From contig JASANH010001725.1 of NCBI GenBank assembly GCA_030248295.1, positions 620,001 to 684,000 of the forward strand: 64,000 nt of DNA, read 5' to 3'. The position numbers and the translations under genes were made by a program. Positions within the stretch are counted from its first letter, which is position 1. Each line of letters starts with the position of its first letter. The notes below the pieces were generated by a model that saw nothing but the letters and a program-made list of their open reading frames with translations, was not told where the DNA came from and ran no database searches. Shown here piece after piece: positions 27,387-36,691 of this stretch. The DNA is from Mesodorylaimus sp. YZB2_4 (taxonomy: Eukaryota; Nematoda; Enoplea; Dorylaimida; Dorylaimidae).

Positions 27387-27818
27387 TTTCAAAGCATGTA
27401 TAGTCGAAAACAAACACTAAATTTAGCAGAAAAATTATAATGATACCGCGGCAGCCGCCACGCAATAAAAAGTCGAAGATTTGACTTGCATGTGACGAAA
27501 CGAAACAAAGAACCGACTCTGGCCGCACTCCGCCAACCACTCGCGAATAGATCTTGCGCGGCCTGACCACCGGCGTGGGCGCCACCTGGCGGCAAGTCGC
27601 TAGTGTGCCTAGGTTAGGGGATATCTATGTAGTAGACCCCCTTTTAGCCTCTTTATAAACCCAACCATTGACTTCCTGTGCTGTGGGGAGCTAGGTGCCT
27701 GGTTGAAGCATGACCTGAAAACACGTTGAAGTGCCGTATACTGTATAAATTTGTGTCAAGGTGCTGCTGGTTAACCGCTTCCCCTCTGGCTCTGTGCAGG
27801 GAGTCGATCGATGCTAGA

Positions 27819-28106
27819 TCACCGCTCACGCGACCGGCAGCCGGGACAAAGACACTTCTCGGCACTTCTCGTGTCGTTGTGGCTTTTGTCGTTGTAGCAC
27901 CAGACGCCACCGCACTCTTTGACATCGTCTTCAACCTCTTCTTCTCCTCTATTCTTGCAACGCCAGGTACAAAGACACCAGTCGTTACAAATACGACCAC
28001 CCTTGACGCACGAACAGAAGTTGTCGTGGCACAGCGGCCAGCGGCGAAAACCGATTTTTCTTGGTGACACCACATCTACAGTATCCTCGGGTAGTGCGGA
28101 CCAAGC
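27819..28106 (-). CDS. Cysteine-rich open frame with CXC-like motif (unidentified)
   Basis: Open from after a TGA at 28,107-28,109 to a stop near 27,819, about 95 codons, no ATG. It contains PLCHDNFCSCVKGGRICNDW followed by CLCTWRCKN, i.e. C-x4-C-x-C-x6-C-x3-C-x-C-x3-C, ending with N. The C-x-C-x(n)-G-x2-C-x3-C-x-C part resembles the second half of tesmin/TSO1 CXC zinc-binding domains. A second Cys cluster CLCPGC is near the end. It may be an exon of an unannotated gene or of a transposon protein. The opposite strand also has a long open frame, so confidence is limited. Confidence 0.45.
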   Translation of the reverse strand, partial: AWSALPEDTVDVVSPRKIGFRRWPLCHDNFCSCVKGGRICNDWCLCTWRCKNRGEEEVEDDVKECGGVWCYNDKSHNDTRSAEKCLCPGCRSRER

Positions 28107-28248
28107 TCACTTGATTCTCCTGACTTCGAGCGGAGTTTCGGTTTCCGATATGGACTGCTTGCATGACGATCGACATGGCGGTGCAATCGGACCACAAACA
28201 ACCACACAACCGAACTTGGGCGAAGTGACAGTTACACTGCGAGCACTG

Positions 28249-28290
28249 TTAAAAAGGTGGACCCGCGTATGGGCGGGTCTACCTTTTTAA
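28249..28290. repeat. 18-bp inverted repeat (short hairpin)
   Basis: TTAAAAAGGTGGACCCGC at 28,249-28,266 and its complement at 28,273-28,290 match at 17 of 18 bases around a 6-bp loop. It ends in T runs and looks like a cruciform or an element terminus. Confidence 0.7.
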
Positions 28291-28350
28291 TGGCTGTAAA
28301 GCGGCTGTCCAGCTCAAAGCGCATGGACACGGGCAGCTTTACAGTCGCGG

Positions 28351-28500
28351 AGCAGGGAACACGGCACCACAGGGTGGCATGCGGCGTCACATGTGTTCGT
28401 GAGCCACAATGATGATCAGTGATGGGCATATGTTCGTGTTGGTGAACCTTGTGGCGCCATGTGACGCCGCATGCCATCCGGTGGCGCCGTGTTCCCTGCT
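28351..28500. repeat. 41-bp inverted repeat
   Basis: Arms at 28,351-28,391 and 28,460-28,500 are complementary at 38 of 41 bases around a 68-bp spacer. The outer ends read AGCAGGGAACACGGC and its complement. A foldback of this size suggests a MITE-like or snapback structure. Confidence 0.75.
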
Positions 28501-29015
28501 ACGAAGCGCCACACGGTGCCACGAGGCGCCACGAGGCGCCACACTGCGCCACATGGTGGCATGCGGCGCAGAACGGCGACATGCAGCGCCACAAGGCGAC
28601 GCGCGGTGCCACATGGTGGCAGGGAACATGCTGTGCCACACGGCGCCACAATGTTAACCAGCACGAACACAAGGCGTCTTGTGGCGCCGCATGTTATCTT
28701 GATCCACAGTCCCGCCTGTACACGATCAGCGGAATGATTCCTTGCGTATGGTCTCTAACAAATGCAGCACTGTGCCATTGACTGAGCAACGAGGTTCTAA
28801 AAGAATTCCTTCAGACAATCTCTTTGATTGTGAGTATAGGAGTCGAGTGTCCCACGGTGCACAAGGCACCACACGGTGTGACATGCGGTGTCACAGTGCC
28901 ACGCGGCGCCACACAGCGCCACAACCCGACACGCGGTGCAGCGCGGCGCCACGCGGCGCCACTCAGCGTCACAAGGCGACACGCGGTGCCACATGGTGGC
29001 ATGCAGCGCCGTGCG
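28360..29015. repeat. Degenerate ~10-bp minisatellite (GCGCCACAYG-type)
   Basis: Two blocks (about 28,450-28,695 and 28,855-29,010) consist of near-tandem units such as GGCGCCACAC, GGTGCCACAT and GGTGGCATGC, most carrying (G)GCGCCAC or its one-base variants at about 10-bp spacing. Because GGCGCC is itself palindromic the array is similar on both strands. Not coding: stop-free frames exist in several phases simply because of composition. Confidence 0.75.
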
Positions 29016-29140
29016 GTCTCTCTGATCCAAGACTCGTCCTTGAAATTGAGGCGTATGCTCGAGCTACCACCTGACCAACCACCACACTCTTCAGCTTCTC
29101 CTCGCTTTCTCCTTGGTAAGTGACACTTACACTGCGAGCA

Positions 29141-30500
29141 AAGGGCGCACAGCTTTGCAGCCACTGCTTATGCGAAGCAAGCACAACAAAAACTTTCGCA
29201 AGCTTGCATCAACAATCCCTTGCACGCCCTGGCAGCTAGGGTAACATGTTTTATCCATGGATAAGCTCGTTAGGGTGGTCAATGCCTTGTTTCATACTAG
29301 CCTGCAACCTGTTTTGCTAACCAGGGTTCCGATGGCCTTTCTATATCAGTAGCCATAGTAGGTCTGCTTACGATCAGACCAGCCACGCAGGCGCAGAACT
29401 TTAGGGACGATTTTTGCCAGATCAATGTAACCAAAAATTTTGATATTTCGCATTTTCCGTCGTTGTCTTAGATTAGTTCAGGAATAAGTTATTTCTTGTT
29501 CAGTTGCGTCGCCGTTGCTAGATATGCCACGTGCGCCGTGAGTCGAAGCGTGACCATCCAACAGAGAATGTACTGTCATATACTTAAGCGTGTGCTATTA
29601 CTCCTACCCGAGGGGTAGGTGTAGAAATTTTTGTCGACTATAAATGCGCCTTAAGGGCGAAAATTATTCGCGGGTAAAAATTTCGCGGACTTCGCGGTTT
29701 TTGATTTCCCGCGATAGTGTGTGTGTTAAAACACGACATTTTGAAGTCACGCTTATATGCCATAGACCAAGGACAGCTTCGATGCAACAGAACACGTGTT
29801 TGCTGTTCTTACAGCAGGCAAGGCGACTAAAAACGAATAAAGAACAAGTGCAGTCAGGAGGGACGCGTTGGAAGATATTGGACAAAAAGCGACAGCGGTA
29901 GTAGCGAGGTCGGCGAAGAGACGACGCCCTTTTCTGATCGTGAGTTTCTGCCTGCAACTTCTCTGTGCGACAGCAGCAGTGCTAGGCTGATGTGCGTGGG
30001 GCTCATTTGTCAGTCACTTCCAGCAAGCTGGGAAGCCCTTGAGAGCCTATCCTCAGGAGCTGACCCTGGTGTACATCTTCCTTCAGCCTGTCCAACAGCA
30101 TAGCACAATCCTTCCCAGCTTTTATAATGCCGAAGGTTAAAAGAGTACCCTAGCACACTGGCCTAGCGTGAGTAAGTAATTTGTAAAACAAACGTAGTTT
30201 CCAATAGACACCTGGAGGCATGCACGTATTGGGCCTGTTGTGCTATATGACAAAAGGCCTCACCGCCACGTACACTATCGCAGCATGCAATGCTCATTGT
30301 TAGCTCATACAAAAGCGTAAAATAGATAGAGCAAAGTGCAAAACTCGGAAAGTGACGTCAAGAAACGCAAAAGACAAAAAACAATGATTCCGCGAACTGA
30401 CACGTGTACGCACAGTGCCGTCAGCTGATGCCGACAATGTGACCAAAGTGCACTACGTTTGGGGAGATCGTGTGTGAATCGACAAGAATGGCCTCCGCCT
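29141..30500. other. Intergenic region upstream of (3' to) the CAP-Gly gene
   Basis: No gene recognised. It includes the 3' flank of the minus-strand CAP-Gly gene and a CG-rich A/T motif field near 29,640-29,710 (repeated TCGCGG within AT-rich sequence), which looks like transposon-terminal sequence but could not be assigned. Confidence 0.35.
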
Positions 30501-33500
30501 TCACTCAATGCTTTCGCCCATCTTTGCTTGTTTTCTCCGCTCCTGCTCTTTGCGAAGACATTCTTCCAACACTGCGACCTTCTCCAACAAGATCGTCTCA
30601 GCTCGAGTCTTTTTCTCCAACGCATTGGCCAAACTGATATTCTCCCGCTGCAGCACGTTGAACTGATTACAGAATTTGGCCGCCTGTTCTTTCTCGAGTT
30701 CAATTTGCTTTTCCAACACTTTGTATTTGTGTTGAAGGTCTTGGAACTCCTTCGATCGCAAGTCACTTATTGAACGTGCACTTTCGGCTTGGGCGCTGGA
30801 GTCGCAGATCATCTTATCCATACGAGCAATCTCAGCTTTATAGCGTTGGATATCTTTGGTCTTCGAAGCCATCACTGCTTTGTGCTCATCGGCGGCATTT
30901 TTTCGGATCAGGTCAGAATCTAAAAAAGAACAGGAGAAGGATGATGGGGAAGGTGGGCTTAGAAGTGTAATCCTCATGCCTGGCGGGCCATGGCGAGTGG
31001 GAGAGAGCAAGCGATACTCTCTCCTGGCTGAGAGACGTCAACCACTCGGGTTTATGTTTACCATTGTTAGTCCGTACAGGCTTTTGAGAGCCTATCGTGC
31101 CATTTGGGAGCGCATAGCCTTTTTGTGCTCTGGGCCATTCGTGTGCGTTTTTGGGGACTCCCCTTTAGTGCCGCACTCGGAAGTGGTTAAGGATTAACGC
31201 GAGTCTTTTCTTTTTCTAGGCCTTAGAGTTTTTGCGGGAATTACCTGTTTCGCGCATGGGTTCTTGCTAGAGTTACCATGCTACTAGTCCTGTCTCTCTT
31301 GAAGTCAGCTTGTTCCTACAGTATCTCCTGCTTTTGGATTCGCCCGACTGCTTGCGTAGATTAGCCGACATGCTTTTCTACGGACACCTCCAGAGCAGTG
31401 TGCTCCCCGGGTTAATCGGTGGACGCGCGGGGTCACGCTTTTCTGGCGGTGGAGCAATGTAATAGGTGCCCCAGTGCATTCTATTCGCGTAATACATATA
31501 GTGTGCACCAGATGGCCAGACTATTTGTATCCTCCCTGTCAGGGCCGTAGCGAGACCGAGAGGTCCAGCGGTTTCCCTTTTGTTCCGAGAGATTGGCACT
31601 ACTAGTTCCTGGACTGATGATCGCCTATATAAAAGCCCTGCTCCATCGCCATCGTTCCTCTGACCGACGAGTGCGGCCGATCCTACTCTGCGAGAGTCTT
31701 ATCGTTAGTAGTGTTGGCGTAGTGGCTTTGGTAGAATAAACTAACGTCGACATTCAGGCTTCGTGATTGTGATCGTACCTCAACACAATACACCATCGCC
31801 TGGCGGTCCTGCACTACCATGCGAGGACACCTGTTTCAGAAGGGCAGGGTTCACCACTCGATGGTTCCTATTTTGACCCTGAAGCGATGTTTTGGAAAAG
31901 GCCTGCACTATAGAGCAATTCTTACCACAGGAATCAGATTGTTTATGTCCATGGGGTTTACTGTTTCAAACCCAGTCCAGATAAAGCTTGTTCGGTGAAT
32001 TATTGAAGCGGCCACTAGGAGCATAGCATGCGAGTGGATGGCCACTTACTCTCAGCCATTCGGCGTTCGTGGTCTGTTTGAATCTGTTGTATTTTAGCCT
32101 CGTATTCACGCCGTTGTTGCTGAACCATGGAAGTATAATGCTCTTTTAAAAGGCGGTTTTCGTTTTCCATGTTCGACCTGACGGCTGTCGCGGCTTCTAC
32201 AAGGCATTATCTCGATTATAGCATGCACTTGACCCGATCATGAACACGTTTACCTATTTGATCTTTCACCTGGGCCAGTTCATTTTTCAAAAGAGGAACG
32301 ACCTGGAAAGAATGAGAGGACACATGGCTGCCCTTAATTCGCTCCACTCATGGCGACTCACCGTTTCTGCGTAGTGTCTAACCAAGGTACCAAATGCATC
32401 GAATCCACGAGCTAACAGGGCTGCATTGCCCGAGTACCCGTTCGGCAACTCTGAGCGACTGCTGGTTGTTGCTGGCCGATATTTGGGCCCTGTGACCAGT
32501 GAAACGCTGTCGAGCATGAGTGAGGATGTGGTGGGCTGTTCGTGCGTGCTATCTAAAAAAATATAAAAATGACAGCGGAAATAAGGAACAGGCTTCGCAG
32601 CCTGCTGATCCACTAAGTCCCATGGCTTTTCCCTTGGCATCTAGTGGATCCCCTATCCTATGAACATTTGCCTCATACCTGGCTCAGGCGAACTTGCTCC
32701 TGTTCGGTGATACTGCACATTGAAGCCAGTTGACTGGAAGCTTTTCTGGTTCATCTCGCGAGTGCGAACTTCGTCGCCTACAAGTAAAAGTAGATGCAGT
32801 TGGGCCAGCCTTGGCGAAGAGATACGCTATCTCATACCTGAGAATCGGCTGACGCTGTTCAGGCCAGTCACTTCGTCCACCCCATCAATGACGAACATGG
32901 CCTCTCGCTCGGTTTCCATTCCACTGTCAGTTCCATGCAACTGAGCCAGCAGCTCGCTGGGAGTCAAGGAGGTGTCCATTCCTGGAAACCGAGACCCCTT
33001 CAAGAACGAGAGGCTCGAGCTGAGATCGAATGTGACCGCCGAGCTGGACATGATCGAATCGTTGAGAGTGCCTTCCAAAAGATTTGGTTCCACATCTGTT
33101 AAGAGTTCGCCATCGAGCCAAGGACAACCGGCCTGAGTTGGTTCAGCAGACTGCTGGTTCAAGTCCAAAATTTGGACGTGATCCATGGAGAGGAACGTGC
33201 CGTGCTTAAAGTTAGTCTTGAAGTATCTCTTGCCCCCGAACTGACCATCGTGTAGTCCAACGGCTTGTTCGAATTCGATGCCGCAAAACAGGCCTTCCAT
33301 AAAGTGCACTGGACCAAAGTAGCGCAATATTCCGATTTGACCATTGGCCAATACTCGTCGTCCCAGGCTTGCTCGGAAATCTGCCTCGGTAATGGTCCGA
33401 CCTTGCGCTCTTTCCACACTGTCTCTCCTGCTGGATTCTTGGTCTCCGCCATCCAGTTCACAGTCCCCCGCGGACTCGGGTTTCATCAAATTGCGGTTCT

Positions 33501-33822
33501 GATCCTGAGGCGTCGTGCCAGACTCTCCTTTACATATCGTGTAAGAACCACTTCGGATACGACAAATCGGTTCGAGTTCATCTTCTGGCGTGACTACAAT
33601 TCGTGCCGGATTTTCGTTTGGTGCGGGAGTAGAAGCAGAAGAGTCAGCTTGGACTTTGATGACGCGAGGCGTACTGCATGATTTTTTGATGTTGTTTTGG
33701 GAAGAAGACGGCTTGAGGTTCGATACAACTGATTTAGACGACGGCACTCGTTTGGGAGCCGCATTGGACTTGGAAACAGCGGCCTGGAAAGCGGCAAGAA
33801 TAACGTGACTAGCTTGTGCCAT
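30501..33822 (-). CDS. CAP-Gly domain, coiled-coil microtubule-associated protein
   Basis: Six exons, minus strand: 33822-32838, 32777-32679, 32552-32362, 32302-32254, 32196-32050, 30919-30501; 1,890 nt = 629 aa. A Ser-rich N-terminus precedes one CAP-Gly domain at about residues 152-216 (LANGQIGILRYFGPVHFMEG, then GLFCGIEFEQ and GGKRYF), the fold that binds EEY/F tails of alpha-tubulin and EB proteins. The usual GKNDG signature is GLHDG here. After a linker, exons 4-6 encode a long parallel coiled coil (KEHYTSMVQQQRREYEAKIQ; LEKQIELEKEQAAKFCNQFN). The layout resembles CLIP-type plus-end trackers but with a single CAP-Gly and no zinc knuckle. The 1.1-kb intron 30,920-32,049 contains a SINE-like fragment. 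The first in-frame ATG is used; upstream is a non-ATG open stretch. Confidence 0.88.
30975..31070 (+). repeat. SINE-like repeat, family B, fragment
   Basis: CCATGGCGAGTGG.AGAGAG, then CGATACTCTC and GAGACGTCAACC.CTCGGGTT match 52,678-52,745 closely and in the same order. It lies inside the last intron of the CAP-Gly gene. Neither Pol III box survives in this fragment. Confidence 0.65.
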
Positions 33823-35344
33823 CAGTTCGACCAAGTCCTCTTCCTTTTAAGCCTACATACGCCCTACCGGCCACCCCTGTTCAAAAAGCATTTTGTTCTA
33901 CGTGAGTCCATCTAAAATCTAAACTTCAATGCGGTTTTTTTAACCGAGCGGACATGGAGTCAACGAAGCACGACCTAAACTGGAATCTATTCAAATTCCA
34001 TTCTTCTACTATTCCCTCCAAAACACTTCTCCTGAGCCTCCAACCGGCCAAGGCGGGAAGCCAGCATGACTAGAATCGACTAGCCACCGTGCATAACCAA
34101 TAGTCAAGATGGATGGCATGCTCGGAATGGACATTAGAAGAGAGAACTACGTAACGAGAGCTGGTTCAATGGAGAGCTCAGGCGAGGCAAATACTGACGA
34201 ATTGTGGAGTAACTCTCGACTATCGAGACTCACAATCAGCTGCGAAATTCGAGAGGCAGAGCAGAGCAGAGCTGATGTGGTTCTGTCTCGGATGATGCAC
34301 ACAGCAGTGCAGACTAAACTTCCATGCACTAGGCTAAGATCCGTTCGTTAGGAGAGATCGATGAGCTACTTCCAGGGACCCGCAGTGTTATTCGACCACC
34401 TGATTAGTCACCCCTATTCTCGGTCAAGCTAAATAGGTGCATGACCAGGATTAGCTGTCACACATCATGACCCCAGGCCCAAATGAAATTTGCAACGGAA
34501 ATACTGGTACCTAATCGTAAAGCAACCAATTTCTACGACACTTAGCACATCATGTCACACTTTGCTAGCCCTCATCACATGCAGTCTATTCTCTTACCAT
34601 CATGTGCCAGGTTACTTCGCCACACCGTCCAAATTGACGCCCGCGCAAGTTTTTAGCGGTTTGCCTAACACCTCGACCTCTGTCGTTCCTCTTTTCTTCA
34701 GGAAAACTTCGTAGCAAAAGCCATGATGATCAACTGCGCGTAAGCACAAGCGGCAACGTTGCGCCGACTCGAACGGAAACCGTCGGAGGAAGAAATATGC
34801 GTCACCACTCAGAACCTCGAGCGAGGACACGCTCACATAACTAGCACATGCGATCAATAGGAACCACGCCAGCAGACTAGCCTATGAACCCTCCTATTGT
34901 AACCTAAGCTCGGAAAGAATCGAAAGGAAGAATACGCGCCTACAAATGGATTCAAGCACACACAAATTATCATTCTTTTAAAACGCGGAAAGCACAGAGT
35001 GCAAACATGACGAGGCGGAGAGGCCTCGGAGGCAAGAGATCCTTGGAGGCAAGTGGTATCGTGCTAGCACCAAAAGTGGGATGTTGACTCTGGAATGAGT
35101 GCAGAATGTGCAATACACTCTTTTTGGTGGTCATGCCTGAACAGCGGATAGGATAGGTGGTTCAGGTCATTGTGTAGTAGGCGTGTTTGGCCTGTGGGGA
35201 AGGTAGTGTATCTGGTTGCCTTAACTGACCGCCTTATACACGGAGCAGTATGTGGTTGCCTTGACTGGCCGCCGCATGCAGCGTATCAGTTGCCTTCGTT
35301 GGCCGCTCGATACGCTCCTCCAGGAGAGGCTAAACCCTGTATCA

Positions 35345-35480
35345 CCACACAACCCGAAAACCCCCCCCCCACTCCCAACCCCCAAACAAAAAACCCAAAC
35401 CCCCACAACCAAAAACCACCCCCCCCCCCCCAATAAAACCCCACAAACCCAAAAACAAAAAAAACCAAAAACCCCCCCAT
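35345..35480. repeat. A/C-only low-complexity tract
   Basis: About 135 bases made almost entirely of irregular runs of A and C with practically no G or T (one T in ACTCCC, one in CAATAAAA). It has no repeat period. Such strand-asymmetric sequence is either a real GT-rich/AC-rich tract or a base-calling/assembly artefact. Confidence 0.7.
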
Positions 35481-35617
35481 AGATTTTGGGCACTCACCCG
35501 ACTCTTCTGACGTGATCCGATGAGGAAGACAACCGCAGAGAAAGTCTCAGCTGTGGAACACCAGCGGGCTTCAAAGTCCACTTTAGATCCCTCAGAGTTG
35601 TCCGAGAAAGTCCTTAC

Positions 35618-36000
35618 GTGTACTGTAGATGCTCCAACTGGAGACACAGACAGACAATCTGGAGTGTGGCTGGTCCCACTTTGTTCCGCGTTTACAGTTT
35701 GATGGATAGGTGTTACAAGCGAAACGGGCTCTGTATGGGACCGCTGTTGTGCCAATGGCTTTTGGTGTCACTCTGTCTCGGTGTCTTGGGCCCATGGTAT
35801 CATCTATCCTTTCACACCAGCTACAGACGACTACCCCCTGCTACAGACGACTTACATTTGCAGTGCTCATCGGCGATGGCGGCATGCTTCGTGCACTCGA
35901 TCGTTTCATCCGACTCGAGCGTGGTGGGCTCGTGGGAGTGCGGACATACAAGGAATTGGGTCTCGGGGACGACACTTTCAGATGGTCCATGTTCTGGACG
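35618..36000 (-). CDS. Two candidate exons of an unidentified Ser/Pro-rich protein
   Basis: Minus-strand exon 36000-35856 has a strong pyrimidine tract and CAG acceptor, a GTAAG donor, and encodes SSPRPNSLYVRTPTSPPRSS followed by RMKRSSARSMPPSP. It joins in phase 0 to 35758-35618 (PLAQQRSHTEPVSLVTPIHQ... to VGASTVH), which ends at a good GTAAGG donor. Low-complexity Ser/Pro/Arg composition fits a disordered linker. They could be 5' exons of the CAP-Gly gene or part of another gene; start and end are unknown. Confidence 0.35.
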
Positions 36001-36691
36001 CTGACGGAAGAATAGCGTCACAGTCGGTCGACCAATGCTTAATATTCGTGAGTAAGCGAAGGGCCGAGGCAAGCACAGATTGTTCGTGCCACATCGAACA
36101 ATATGCACGAATAGATGACTAACATGGCCAGCTACTCGTATCCAACCACCTACTCTCCAATGGCGGACAGACCGCCCGTCGACCTGCCTCTCGTTCTGTT
36201 GACACCAGCACAAAAACAAGGCACGCAATGCGGATTATAGACACAAAAAGTGCGCCTCATATTTCATGCAATATTGCATAGCTAATGAACTCTGCCCTCG
36301 GAGTCTCCCCCGCCTCTCCTTGATCTCCAAGATTAGCTTGCACTGCGCCTATCCTGACAAATGACGCCCATTCCAGGTTCAGCCTACGCCATCTCAAGGA
36401 GACACCTTCCTGCAACTGGCCAGTGGATTACGTGAGGCTTATTAGGTTCCCGCTTTCCGGATTGTATTCCACGTGCTCAACGCATTGGCTCGTCTTTTAC
36501 CCACATAACCGAGTTCACCAAACTCGTACCGTGCTGAATGTGTAAGTAGGTACCAACCCATTCACTCCACAACTAGTCTCCCGAACAACATGAACACATG
36601 GCAACCAGAGATCATCAAGTAAAATCATCGTAAATAAGTGTTCTACAAAGATCCTGCACAAGTACCTTATTGCCCAAGTGACATAAGCACT

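Larger units (their letters stand above)
28223..29140. repeat. Interval bounded by 23-bp direct repeats
   Basis: AAGTGACA(G/C)TTACACTGCGAG plus CA occurs at 28,223-28,245 and 29,118-29,140 with one mismatch in 23. Between them lie two hairpins and two blocks of a degenerate decamer repeat. The interval (about 0.9 kb) could be one mobile or amplified unit, with the repeats as its borders or as remnants of flanking duplicated DNA. Confidence 0.5.
33823..36691. other. Gap between CAP-Gly and coiled-coil genes
   Basis: 2.9 kb without a confirmed gene. It contains the CAP-Gly 5' flank, an unidentified minus-strand open frame at 34,612-34,857, the A/C-only tract at 35,345-35,480 and two candidate exons at 35,618-36,000. 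The rest (36,000-36,690) is probably 3' flank of the coiled-coil gene. Confidence 0.4.

Noticed and set aside
28387..28670. Several long frames on both strands with repeated Cys/Arg/His peptides
   Set aside because: They arise from the decamer GCGCCAC array, which is stop-free in most phases; no start, homology or splice context.
29640..29960. Possible transposon terminus with TCGCGG motifs
   Set aside because: No paired inverted end or target duplication could be found nearby.
34612..34857. Minus-strand frame with CRLCLRAVDHHGFCYEV
   Set aside because: No ATG context, splice sites or family match convincing enough to call; kept only as a note in the gap description.
35286..35493. Gly/Val/Phe-rich minus-strand peptides
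   Set aside because: Direct translation of the A/C-only low-complexity tract.
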